Shown piece after piece: positions 8,535-14,097 of a stretch of DNA of 21,724 bases (position 1 is its first letter; every line of letters begins with the position of its first letter). A program made the translations under genes and the position numbers. The notes below the pieces were generated by a model that was not told the DNA's origin, did no database searches, and was given only the letters and a program-made list of their open reading frames with translations. The stretch lies in IMG/VR virus record IMGVR_UViG_3300025759_000814, positions 1 through 21,724 of that record, one strand, 5' to 3'. The stretch comes from a virus.

Positions 8535-8897
8535 CTACGATATAACTACACTAACAGTGCCAATTTTTCCAGTACCAACTAATGAGTTAGGTGTAAGACT
8601 AAAAGGATCATTTAGCCCCACAGGATTCCAACCCCATTGAATTACCCTACTACTCGTATCGCCAGACACCCCTAAACTTTGGTCTGGACGTGGATTACGT
8701 ATTGCTTGAGGGTCGTCCACTGGGAACTCGCCAAGTTTAAGCTGCGGATGATCAGGATCCCAACATTCAGGACAGGCTTTAATATTAGTGTCTCGCCCTT
8801 TAACAAACAGGTTTTTAAGCTCTCGTAGTTTGTATTGGAAGCCACATACATCACAAAGGGCTAAAGCGTTTTTACTAGAAGCAAACTTATTACCCAT
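8535..8897 (-). CDS. Zinc-ribbon-like virion-operon protein, 120 aa
   Basis: Two CXXC pairs are visible: CDVC at 15-18 and CPEC at 42-45, separated by 23 residues, with GFQYKLRELKNLFVKGRDTN between them. This is a rubredoxin-knuckle type zinc ribbon. It is followed by WDPDHPQLKLGEFPVDDPQA and RNPRPDQS, a very conserved passage in many marine phage genomes. The C-terminal half (66-120) is a Gly/Ser/Val-rich beta segment with the sequence WGWNPVGLNDP. Zinc ribbons often bind nucleic acid or stabilise small folds; a structural connector part is equally possible given its position between two adaptor-like genes. ATG at 8897 overlaps the stop of the upstream gene by one base (TAATG). Confidence 0.75.
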   Translation of the reverse strand: MGNKFASSKNALALCDVCGFQYKLRELKNLFVKGRDTNIKACPECWDPDHPQLKLGEFPVDDPQAIRNPRPDQSLGVSGDTSSRVIQWGWNPVGLNDPFSLTPNSLVGTGKIGTVSVVIS

Positions 8898-9586
8898 TAT
8901 GCAATCCTACCTATTCTAGGCACGAACCGTGCAGCCGTTTTCTCTCTATCCTCACCTGCTGCTAATTCAAACTGCTCATCATACGCGGCTTTGAGCATAG
9001 GGATACGCTCCGCTAGATCAGGAACCTTCATAGCTATGTGGTAGGCTAACCCCGCAACAAGGCAAGGGAAGAACCGGAAGTTCATATCAGCGGTTTCAAC
9101 GCCATTTCCAGCATCTTCAATCCGCCGCATACGCCAATAATAAAGCACATAATCGTTGTTATCAGGTACAGGCCACACGTTTACTTTGGGAGCATCACGC
9201 AAACGCTCTACATAAAGCTGTATAGGACGCCCTTGTGTTAGTTTGTTTGGTATAGAGGCATACGTACTTACACTTATTCGACTTATGGTAAGATCTGATT
9301 GTGTCGTAGCATTGCCGCTATTAGTACGTATTTGATGTTCCAACAGATCAATTGTGTCTGCTGGTAGAGTATACTGAGAAGTGCCTTGCACCAAACTCAC
9401 AGTGCCAGAATCAATGGTCCACATATTGATACCACGGTTCTGCCACTCGATAGTCATTAAGTTCATGGACCTACGCGCAGTGCGTAAATCATAGCCAGAA
9501 CGCATCTCGCTACCAGCACGCTCCCATGCTTCTTCGGCAATCTCCGTGAAGTCCATGTTAAACGCTGTGGTGCCTGATGTAGCCAT
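8897..9586 (-). CDS. Tail tubular / adaptor-like virion protein, 229 aa
   Basis: Residues 9-55 read FNMDFTEIAEEAWERAGSEM, then SGYDLRTARRSMNLMTIEWQ and NRGINMWTIDSGTV, a widely shared signature of marine phage proteins usually annotated as tail tubular or adaptor proteins (T7 gp11-like fold by analogy). The middle (60-150) has beta strands with TSQYTLPADTIDLLEHQIRT and RPIQLYVERLRDAPKVNVWP. The C-terminal part is helical (FPCLVAGLAYHIAMKVPDLA, IPMLKAAYDEQFELAAGEDR), as in connector subunits. Its size matches the 190-230 residues usual for this group. It lies with the zinc-ribbon and second adaptor genes in a probable neck module. The assignment is from recalled family features. Confidence 0.75.
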   Translation of the reverse strand: MATSGTTAFNMDFTEIAEEAWERAGSEMRSGYDLRTARRSMNLMTIEWQNRGINMWTIDSGTVSLVQGTSQYTLPADTIDLLEHQIRTNSGNATTQSDLTISRISVSTYASIPNKLTQGRPIQLYVERLRDAPKVNVWPVPDNNDYVLYYWRMRRIEDAGNGVETADMNFRFFPCLVAGLAYHIAMKVPDLAERIPMLKAAYDEQFELAAGEDREKTAARFVPRIGRIA

Positions 9587-9588
9587 AG

Positions 9589-9906
9589 TTACTTATCCTT
9601 AAAGTGCTTGATGACTTGCGCAACGAGAGTGTTTTTGGCTTTCCGTCTATCAAGCTCTACGCCTTCTGAACGCATCATAGCTTCTAATTCGTTCTTAGTC
9701 ATAGCCTTAATTCTAGCAACGGTGGGAACCTTAACTTTTGGTTTGGGGGCAGCAGGTTGCCCACCCATTGCTAGTAGTTTCGCTTCCGCTTCTCCCTTAG
9801 TCATAAGGTCAAAAACTTCCACGTTATATGTACCATCAGCGTTTCTTGTGCCTATCTGGTACACGGGTTCGCCTGAAGAGAACCTGCCATTCTGAAAAAC
9901 TTCCAT
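9589..9906 (-). CDS. Small protein with SAP/HeH-like C-terminal domain, 105 aa
   Basis: Two parts are seen. Residues 1-47 hold MEVFQNGRFSSGEPVYQIGT and a beta-rich stretch followed by DLMTKGEAEAKLLAM. A Pro/Lys linker (about 50-62, QPAAPKPKVKVPT) leads to ARIKAMTKNELEAMMRSEGV, then ELDRRKAKNTLVAQVIKHFK. The pattern of a helix with KNELEAMMR, a loop, and a second helix ending in a Lys/His-rich segment resembles the SAP or HeH helix-extended-loop-helix DNA-binding fold. That is inference; a LEM-like or Rho N-terminal-like fold would look similar. In phages such domains occur on small virion or DNA-associated proteins. ATG at 9906 lies 9 bases after the upstream gene. Confidence 0.65.
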   Translation of the reverse strand: MEVFQNGRFSSGEPVYQIGTRNADGTYNVEVFDLMTKGEAEAKLLAMGGQPAAPKPKVKVPTVARIKAMTKNELEAMMRSEGVELDRRKAKNTLVAQVIKHFKDK

Positions 9907-9915
9907 ATTACTTCC

Positions 9916-10245
9916 TCACATATAAAGGGTCTGTTTGCGTCTAGGCTCCATCACACACCCACACCCGCGAGCGATAGAGCGCTTTCTACGCGCTAGACCA
10001 CCACCTGCTAGCTTAACTGTAGCAGGCTTTGTATTTTTTACTACTGTCTTACCTTTACTGCCCTCACGCTTCTTTTTGTTAGCCGTAGCTTTACGCTGGC
10101 CTTGGGACAAACTTCTGGCTTTAGACTCTGGCAGGCACCTGTCAGGGTTCTTCTTATCTTTAGAAGTACCACATTCCCCCGCGATGTTCCCCTTGGAGTC
10201 GATGCGCTTCCATTTTTGATCCAGCCATTTTTGCAGTTGGCCCAT
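9916..10245 (-). CDS. Small basic Cys-containing protein, 109 aa
   Basis: A 109-residue basic protein. The N-terminal part MGQLQKWLDQKWKRIDSKGN runs into IAGECGTSKDKKNPDRCLPE and SKARSLSQGQRKATANKKKR, a layout that I recall from a conserved domain of unknown function in phage and bacterial small basic proteins (Trp-rich start, GECG/GRCG, then P-x-C-x-P, then Lys/Arg-rich). A Lys-rich linker precedes VKLAGGGLARRKRSIARGCG and CVMEPRRKQ. Four Cys residues (two near the middle, two near the end) could bind metal or form disulphides. Its start ATG 10245 overlaps the TAA of the upstream 54-residue gene. It has no known activity; nucleic acid or capsid contact is inferred from charge. Confidence 0.7.
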   Translation of the reverse strand: MGQLQKWLDQKWKRIDSKGNIAGECGTSKDKKNPDRCLPESKARSLSQGQRKATANKKKREGSKGKTVVKNTKPATVKLAGGGLARRKRSIARGCGCVMEPRRKQTLYM

Positions 10246-10409
10246 TACTTTTTCTTCTTACCCTTGGCCCCTTTTGCGTAGTTGGGGTCTTTACAATACT
10301 TAGACGCGGCGAGGTTTGCATACGCAGAAGGGTAGGTATCAAAAGTGCGTTTGGCCCATGCTTTACCAGAAGCACAAATCTTACCGCCCTTTTTATAATA
10401 CCTGCGCAT
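10245..10409 (-). CDS. Small basic protein, 54 aa, KKGG-type N-terminus
   Basis: A short gene starting MRRYYKKGGKICASGKAWAK and running through RTFDTYPSAYANLAASKYCK to a Lys-rich end (KGAKGKKKK). The passage KAWAKRTFDTYPSAYANLAA is a very common string in tiny marine phage proteins, so the frame is trusted despite its length. The MR-x-YYKKGG start is shared with the 102-residue protein at 11588 and, at DNA level, 17 bases are identical there. The start is set by a GAGGT site that lies in the last two codons of the upstream gene. The stop TAA overlaps the next ATG by one base. Function unknown; strong positive charge. Confidence 0.75.
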   Translation of the reverse strand: MRRYYKKGGKICASGKAWAKRTFDTYPSAYANLAASKYCKDPNYAKGAKGKKKK

Positions 10410-10411
10410 AA

Positions 10412-10624
10412 CTACCTCATTTTACAGGGGCGCACGCCCTTAGATGCTTTTCCTGCACCACGAACTTTACCACCATGACCAAACTTTTTAGGGCCATAGA
10501 TCTTATCACGGACTCGGGCTTCAAGCATCCTGCGGTCCACGTTAGGATTTAGCTTCAATTGAAACTCCAACTCCTCTTGGAACGCCATATCTTTGATGTC
10601 TTTTACGTCCTTATCCGTGTCCAT
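10412..10624 (-). CDS. Small protein with C-terminal GGKVRG...CKMR tag, 70 aa
   Basis: Residues 1-45 are acidic and helical (MDTDKDVKDIKDMAFQEELE, then FQLKLNPNVDRRMLEARVRD), while residues 46-70 are a basic tail, PKKFGHGGKVRGAGKASKG ending VRPCKMR. The tail is a diverged copy of the one on the two upstream genes. The gene starts 2 bases after the upstream stop, using GAGGT that is encoded inside the upstream CKMR-stop codons, and its own end supplies the same site for the 54-residue gene. The mixed charge suggests a helical head that is held by one partner and a tail that engages another. No function is known. Confidence 0.75.
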   Translation of the reverse strand: MDTDKDVKDIKDMAFQEELEFQLKLNPNVDRRMLEARVRDKIYGPKKFGHGGKVRGAGKASKGVRPCKMR

Positions 10625-10626
10625 GA

Positions 10627-10989
10627 TTACCTCATCTTACAGACTTTGCCGCCACGGGCTAATCCGTAACCACGAACCTTACCGCCTTTTTTAAAAGATC
10701 TATTCGTAGTATAGCTCATAGGTGCGGAACCAATAGCTTCTGACGCTGTATCTAATGCTTGCGATGCTTTACTCGCGGATACGGATATATCAGTGATATT
10801 ATCATACGCACTCTTATTTTGGTTCGGCTGTAGCGTACCCCCAAGTGTACCCCCAGAACCGCCGCCAATGGGGAGGAATTTAGCTATATCAAACCCACCC
10901 GGAGCACCTGAGTTATCCATACGCAAATCCCCACCAGTTTGGAATTTTTTAACTTTTTTAGAGGATTTATTTTTTGTCCGTTTACGCAT
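10627..10989 (-). CDS. Small Gly/Ser-rich protein with CKMR tag, 120 aa
   Basis: The N-terminus is strongly basic (MRKRTKNKSSKKVKKFQTGG). It is followed by a Gly/Pro-rich low-complexity stretch (DLRMDNSGAPGGFDIAKFLP, GGGSGGTLGGTLQPNQ) and a Ser/Ala helix (SVSASKASQALDTASEAIGS). The last 19 residues are GGKVRGYGLARGGKVCKMR, identical to the end of the upstream gene. The final 65 bases of the gene and its ribosome binding site context are an exact copy of the same region of that gene (see the repeat entry). The rest of the two proteins is unrelated, so only the tag is shared. A role as a flexible, tagged virion or scaffold-side component is speculative. Confidence 0.75.
   Translation of the reverse strand: MRKRTKNKSSKKVKKFQTGGDLRMDNSGAPGGFDIAKFLPIGGGSGGTLGGTLQPNQNKSAYDNITDISVSASKASQALDTASEAIGSAPMSYTTNRSFKKGGKVRGYGLARGGKVCKMR
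10628..10692 (-). repeat. 65-bp perfect direct repeat, copy A
   Basis: Identical over 65 bases to 10993-11057. It covers the last codons of the 120-residue gene from KKGGKVRG through CKMR and the start of its stop codon, together with the GAGGT that serves as ribosome binding site for the next gene. Confidence 0.95.
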
Positions 10990-10991
10990 AA

Positions 10992-11420
10992 CTACCTCAT
11001 CTTACAGACTTTGCCGCCACGGGCTAATCCGTAACCACGAACCTTACCGCCTTTTTTCATACCCATAGACTCTTTAGCTGCCGCTTCTTCAGCTATTTTA
11101 GCTACATTGCGTCCAAGATTGGCTCCGGGCAAAGCAAACATAGCCAAGTCTTCAGCGGTTCGTTTAGCTGCCCGATTGCCGCGCTCTATGGCTCCTATTT
11201 CATCCACGGTGGGCATATCATCAGGGCGTGCCCTTGGACGAAGTGACGCTTCCATAGTCGTATCATTCGGTCTTGCTCTTGGGCGCATAGAAGCTCTTGG
11301 AGCTAGCTTTGATGAAGGACGTGCCTTTGGGCGCATAGAAGCCTCTGGAGCTAGCTTTGAAGCGTCTTCTTTCTTCATCTTTTTGCCTCTTCTAGGCGCA
11401 TTTCTACCTTTTCTAGCCAT
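10992..11420 (-). CDS. Arg/Pro-repeat protein with CKMR tag, 142 aa
   Basis: Starts MARKGRNAPRRGKKMKKEDA. Residues 22-68 are three tandem repeats of 15-16 residues with the core (A/E)S(M/L)RP(K/R)ARP: KLAPEASMRPKARPSS, KLAPRASMRPRARPND, TTMEASLRPRARPDD. After these comes a helical stretch (VDEIGAIERGNRAAKRTAED, ANLGRNVAKIAEEAAAKESM) and then the 19-residue tag GGKVRGYGLARGGKVCKMR. The repeats are extended, Arg/Pro-rich and likely disordered. ATG 11420 immediately follows the TAA of the upstream gene. The protein is very basic; it could bind DNA or the capsid interior, but nothing here proves it. Confidence 0.75.
   Translation of the reverse strand: MARKGRNAPRRGKKMKKEDASKLAPEASMRPKARPSSKLAPRASMRPRARPNDTTMEASLRPRARPDDMPTVDEIGAIERGNRAAKRTAEDLAMFALPGANLGRNVAKIAEEAAAKESMGMKKGGKVRGYGLARGGKVCKMR
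10993..11057 (-). repeat. 65-bp perfect direct repeat, copy B
   Basis: Same sequence as copy A, at the end of the 142-residue gene. The bases just outside differ (T against C on the left; A against C on the right). A diverged third copy lies at about 10412-10480 in the 70-residue gene. Confidence 0.95.
11281..11364 (-). repeat. 48-bp tandem repeat encoding Arg/Pro motif
   Basis: The unit beginning GGGCGCATAGAAGC at 11281 recurs at 11329, 48 bases later, with very few changes; a third, more diverged unit lies at lower coordinates. It encodes the 16-residue (A/E)S(M/L)RP(K/R)ARP repeats inside the 142-residue protein. Confidence 0.85.
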
Positions 11421-11588
11421 TTACGTATTCCTTTTACGAGCGTTTATTCTCTTGCGCTTCTGGGAAAGCTCAGAGGGTTTAGTGTATTCTTTGCCCACAG
11501 ACTGAGGCACCCCTACTTTCTTAGCGAACTTAGGGTTATTAGCCACTGCTTGCATAAACTTTTCTTGTTTTGCGGATTTAGCAGGCAT
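11421..11588 (-). CDS. Small basic protein, 55 aa (MPAKS-type)
   Basis: A 55-residue basic gene: MPAKSAKQEKFMQAVANNPK, then FAKKVGVPQSVGKEYTKPSE, then a Lys/Arg-rich end. The opening MPAKS-x-x-Q-x-x-FM resembles the small DUF3008-type proteins seen in bacteria and phages, recalled from memory. The frame is supported by tight packing: ATG 11588 overlaps the stop of the upstream gene by one base, and its TAA directly abuts the next ATG. It has no acidic region except single residues and no known activity. Confidence 0.72.
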   Translation of the reverse strand: MPAKSAKQEKFMQAVANNPKFAKKVGVPQSVGKEYTKPSELSQKRKRINARKRNT

Positions 11589-11896
11589 CAGCAATTCCAC
11601 TTCCGTAAGCTCTTGTTGATGCGACTGTTCGGGTCATTAGCGGTCTTTTTGCTTGTCAGACGCTTCTTCATGCCTGACATACGCGCACAGAACGACTTGC
11701 GGCGGTTAGCGGCTTTAGAACCTTTTTTGAGTTTACTAGGCTTTGTAGTAACAGCGGTCTTCAGTTTACTACCGGGATTCTGTCTCCGATAGCTAGCAAC
11801 ACCTTTTGCGTTTAGACCCCCTGAAGGGTCTTTACCTTCCTTGCGCTGCCAAGCAGGGGATTTTACTCCTCCGCCCTTTTTATAATAAGTCCGCAT
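11588..11896 (-). CDS. Basic conserved protein of unknown function, 102 aa (DUF6321-like)
   Basis: Starts MRTYYKKGGGVKSPAWQRKE and continues GKDPSGGLNAKGVASYRRQN, PGSKLKTAVTTKPSKLKKGS, KAANRRKSFCARMSGMKKRL and ends SLRKWNC. The series AWxRKEGKxPxGGLNAKGxAS, then KxxSFCARMxG, then LRKWNC is one I recall as a conserved domain of unknown function (DUF6321-like) of phages and bacteria. Two Cys residues and about 30 Lys/Arg residues are present. The first ten residues match the 54-residue protein at 10245, as does the DNA. ATG 11896 has AGGTG upstream. The domain's conservation across unrelated genomes implies a real, probably nucleic acid or capsid related, job; none is established. Confidence 0.75.
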   Translation of the reverse strand: MRTYYKKGGGVKSPAWQRKEGKDPSGGLNAKGVASYRRQNPGSKLKTAVTTKPSKLKKGSKAANRRKSFCARMSGMKKRLTSKKTANDPNSRINKSLRKWNC

Positions 11897-11904
11897 ACCA
11901 ACAC

Positions 11905-12177
11905 CTAGCTATAGAAGAAGGTTATCGCAGTAATGTTTGTAGCAGCAGACACGTACACGTCTGACACAAACCGCACCCCATCATCAGGAATGTTCACTGA
12001 GTGAGAATCAGAGGCCAAAAAATCTAAGTCGATTAGTGTGGCCCCGCCGTTCCCATCAGTTAGTGTCAACCGTCCTGCGCCCGCACTTGTCAAAGCCTGT
12101 ATTTGACGGACACGTGCTGGCCCTACAGCTAGAGAACCTGTGCCTGTCACCCGTTTAGTTTGAACGTCAGAGGACAT
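11905..12177 (-). CDS. Small virion-type protein, 90 aa
   Basis: MSSDVQTKRVTGTGSLAVGP opens a 90-residue, largely beta protein with a Gly-rich centre (SAGAGRLTLTDGNGGATLID) and the C-terminal FVSDVYVSAATNITAITFFY. The plan (VRQIQALTSAGAGRLTLTDG, LDFLASDSHSVNIPDDGVRF) resembles small marine phage head or tail decoration proteins in which a short beta sandwich displays a signal-free body. The start has AAGGAG at a normal distance. It is the second gene of the transcript that probably begins after the terminator at 12487. Function unknown. Confidence 0.7.
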   Translation of the reverse strand: MSSDVQTKRVTGTGSLAVGPARVRQIQALTSAGAGRLTLTDGNGGATLIDLDFLASDSHSVNIPDDGVRFVSDVYVSAATNITAITFFYS

Positions 12178-12188
12178 GGACTAACTCC

Positions 12189-12404
12189 TTATCCTGCAGA
12201 TACAGTCAAAACGCCTGAGTTACTCCAAAGCTGCCCTGCGACAGATGGATCAGCGGTTGGTAGGTCTGTAAAGATTACAACACTGTTTGTACCATCGTGA
12301 GAAATAGAAATATCTTCTGTCACAGTACCCGTATTTGCAGCTTTTGTGATTGCTTTAAAACCGTTTTCTGAACGGACTGCACCATTAAAGGTCGAATTAG
12401 CCAT
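12189..12404 (-). CDS. Small virion-type protein, 71 aa
   Basis: A 71-residue protein starting MANSTFNGAVRSENGFKAIT and ending SVAGQLWSNSGVLTVSAG. The opening MANSTFNGxVRSENGF is a recurring string in marine phage genomes next to capsid genes. The rest has DISISHDGTNSVVIFTDLPT, again beta-prone, and the final LWSNSGVLTVSAG is an end also seen on fibre-type proteins. ATG 12404 follows AGGAG. It is the first gene downstream of the terminator and candidate promoter, about 60 bases from the predicted transcript start. A capsid or neck decoration role is likely but unproven. Confidence 0.72.
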   Translation of the reverse strand: MANSTFNGAVRSENGFKAITKAANTGTVTEDISISHDGTNSVVIFTDLPTADPSVAGQLWSNSGVLTVSAG

Positions 12405-12429
12405 ATGAATCTCCTGTCTTGGCTAGTGT

Positions 12430-12448
12430 CAGCCACACCATGTGACTG
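12430..12448 (-). other. Leader RNA hairpin before the 71-aa gene
   Basis: In the minus-strand transcript, CAGTCACA and TGTGGCTG can pair as an 8-bp stem with one G-U pair and a 3-base loop. It lies about 25 bases before the start codon at 12404 and just after the candidate promoter, so it is a 5' leader stem. No T-run follows, so it is not a terminator. It may protect the transcript end or mark processing. Confidence 0.4.
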
Positions 12449-12462
12449 TCAGGGATTGCCTA

Positions 12463-12491
12463 CGTATAACACAATAAGAACAAGCTATCAA
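12463..12491 (-). promoter_or_regulatory. Candidate promoter for the post-capsid operon
   Basis: On the minus strand, TTGATA (12491-12486, five of six to the -35 consensus) and TATACG (12468-12463, four of six to the -10) are separated by exactly 17 bases. The transcript would start near 12455 and enter the 71-residue gene at 12404. It lies inside the short gap right behind the capsid terminator, which is where an internal late promoter would be useful. It is a pattern match only. Confidence 0.42.
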
Positions 12492-12519
12492 CAAAAGAAA
12501 GGGCCGCACGAAGCGGCCC
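12487..12519 (-). terminator. Intrinsic terminator after the major capsid gene
   Basis: In the minus-strand RNA, GGGCCGC (12519-12513) pairs perfectly with GCGGCCC (12507-12501) around a 5-base loop, and the next bases (12500 downward) are TTTCTTTTGTT. The GC-rich 7-bp stem plus U-rich tail is a standard Rho-independent terminator. It sits 48 bases after the capsid stop, so capsid transcripts would end here, in part or fully. Confidence 0.85.
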
Positions 12520-12566
12520 AGTTTATTTGAGGCAGACGGGCAGGGAAAACCCGCCTAACGAGCAGT

Positions 12567-13475
12567 TTACGCTCCGGGCGAACCAAAAATCCCGAGGGGA
12601 TCAGAAACGCCGAAGCTGTAACGTTCCCGTGCCTTGTAGCGAGAGTTACCTGTGTCGAAGTCTGCATCCATAGATGTAGCCATCGGTGCACGAGTAAAGT
12701 GCTTCAAGCCGTTAGGAACGTCTGTCATTAAGAACCATGCGTCAGTGTCTGTCAAGTAGTGGTTGACAGTATAGCCTTCAGGGATCGAACCATTATTGCG
12801 AATCGCGTTAATGTCGTTATCGGCTGTACCAACACGTCCTTCAGTCTCAAGCAAACGAGTTGCAACAAACTGTAGGTTTGGCGGAATGACCAACTTGCGA
12901 GGTTTGGCTGCGATCAAGAGGCCACGCTCATCGGTCCACCCTGCGATCTGAATAACTGCCGCCTCAAGAGAGGTTTCGTTAAGGTCAGCCGCAACAGAAG
13001 GACGGTTTGAGTTAGTGCCACCTGACACAAGCGGGTGATCGGTAGCACAAAGTGTTTTACCGTCACCATAGGTTGTACCCGCAGCGAACGCATTGTTTAG
13101 GATCGCAGCAGCTTTAACCTGCTTGGTGTACGCCATAGCACGTGCGAGAGCTTTTGTGTAACGTGCAGACAATGAGTCATACAAGTTATCTTCGATAGCT
13201 TCCTCAGTGATAGAGAAGCCCATCGCAACAGTCTCGTGTGTATAGCGAGCAGTCCAAGTCTCTTGAGCAGAGTCATACTCAATTGCCGCACCTTCGTCTT
13301 TAACAGGTGCTGCTGAGAAGCCACTCAATTTGGTTTCTTCCTCGAATGAACGGTCAGAAGTCTCGCTTTCAAAGATTTCAGCGTGTTCCTCACCGTATTT
13401 TGCGTACTCCAATCCAAACAGCGCGTTTAGGCCGGGAAGGAGTTCTTTAAGTAACTGGGCGCGTGAAATAGCCAT
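12567..13475 (-). CDS. Major capsid protein, HK97 fold, Mu gpT-like
   Basis: The 302-residue product is the main head shell subunit. It opens MAISRAQLLKELLPGLNALF, an N-terminal helix, and has YTHETVAMGFSITEEAIEDN at about 78-97. GKTLCATDHPLVSGG near 137-152 is characteristic of the Mu gpT-like major head family, followed by the long helix LEAAVIQIAGWTDERGLLIA and the strand KLVIPPNLQFVATRLLETEG, consistent with the HK97 fold. The C-terminus GVSDPLGIFGSPGA is a typical short end. No protease-cleavable N-terminal delta domain is present, so a separate scaffold is needed; the gene at 14540 supplies it. AAGGAG precedes ATG 13475, and a strong terminator follows. Confidence 0.92.
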   Translation of the reverse strand: MAISRAQLLKELLPGLNALFGLEYAKYGEEHAEIFESETSDRSFEEETKLSGFSAAPVKDEGAAIEYDSAQETWTARYTHETVAMGFSITEEAIEDNLYDSLSARYTKALARAMAYTKQVKAAAILNNAFAAGTTYGDGKTLCATDHPLVSGGTNSNRPSVAADLNETSLEAAVIQIAGWTDERGLLIAAKPRKLVIPPNLQFVATRLLETEGRVGTADNDINAIRNNGSIPEGYTVNHYLTDTDAWFLMTDVPNGLKHFTRAPMATSMDADFDTGNSRYKARERYSFGVSDPLGIFGSPGA

Positions 13476-13488
13476 AGTACATCACTCC

Positions 13489-14082
13489 TTATACGCCAGT
13501 CGTGTTGTCATACTGGTGACCTGCGTTCCATTTAACGTAAGCCTCGGTATAACCACCCGAACTGTTTTTGGTTTCCTCAACCAGACCAATGATACGGAAT
13601 GGAAGAGTGTTTGTAGTTGCAGACGTATCAGAGATAGCGCAACGAGAATTACCCGAAACGGAATCACCTGTATTGTCTACACCCGCGACGTTTGCACCGA
13701 TGTCAGTGATTGCAAGATCACCAATCGTTGTACCTGAAGATACAACCGCAGCCTTAAACAGAAGGTCGGTACCATCTGCGACAAACGCTTGAATATCAGA
13801 TGCAACAGTGCTTGCAGGATATGACTGACGCCAGACCTTATAACCAAGGTTTGGATCTGTATATGTGCAGCCAAGGAAGACACCAACGGGTGTCATGGCA
13901 GCGTCAAACGTATCACGCTCAACGGTGCCTCCGGTAACTAGCTTTACAGCATCCCCATAAAAAATAGCCGTAGCATAACCACTTGCAATACTGAAGTGGC
14001 GTGTAACGCCTACAAAAGGAGAACCGCTCAACAATTTTACCGGAACCAGTCCATATGGACCATCAACAGCAGGATATGCCAT
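13489..14082 (-). CDS. Probable capsid decoration/stabilising protein, 197 aa
   Basis: Starts MAYPAVDGPYGLVPVKLLSG, then SPFVGVTRHFSIASGYATAI and FYGDAVKLVTGGTVERDTFD. A Gly-rich beta protein with this YGLxPV...SGYAxxIFxGDxV pattern is usual directly upstream of the capsid gene in marine phages and is often described as a head decoration or minor head protein. The middle reads MTPVGVFLGCTYTDPNLGYK, with later GNSRCAISDTSATTNTLPFR; the end (EAYVKWNAGHQYDNTTGV) is short. Two Cys are present. The start has AGGAG. It lies 13 bases before the capsid start, so the two should be made at similar levels. Cement role is inferred from position. Confidence 0.65.
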   Translation of the reverse strand: MAYPAVDGPYGLVPVKLLSGSPFVGVTRHFSIASGYATAIFYGDAVKLVTGGTVERDTFDAAMTPVGVFLGCTYTDPNLGYKVWRQSYPASTVASDIQAFVADGTDLLFKAAVVSSGTTIGDLAITDIGANVAGVDNTGDSVSGNSRCAISDTSATTNTLPFRIIGLVEETKNSSGGYTEAYVKWNAGHQYDNTTGV

Positions 14083-14097
14083 TATATACTCCTAGAG

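Noticed and set aside
10160-10375. 71-codon minus-strand frame overlapping the small basic genes
   Set aside because: It covers the same bases as the 54- and 109-residue genes in another frame, without a ribosome binding site. Those genes have recurring marine phage motifs and tight stop-start junctions.
10628-11057. Repeats resembling a CRISPR array
   Set aside because: There are only two exact copies, both inside coding genes and 365 bases apart, with no spacer pattern or cas gene.
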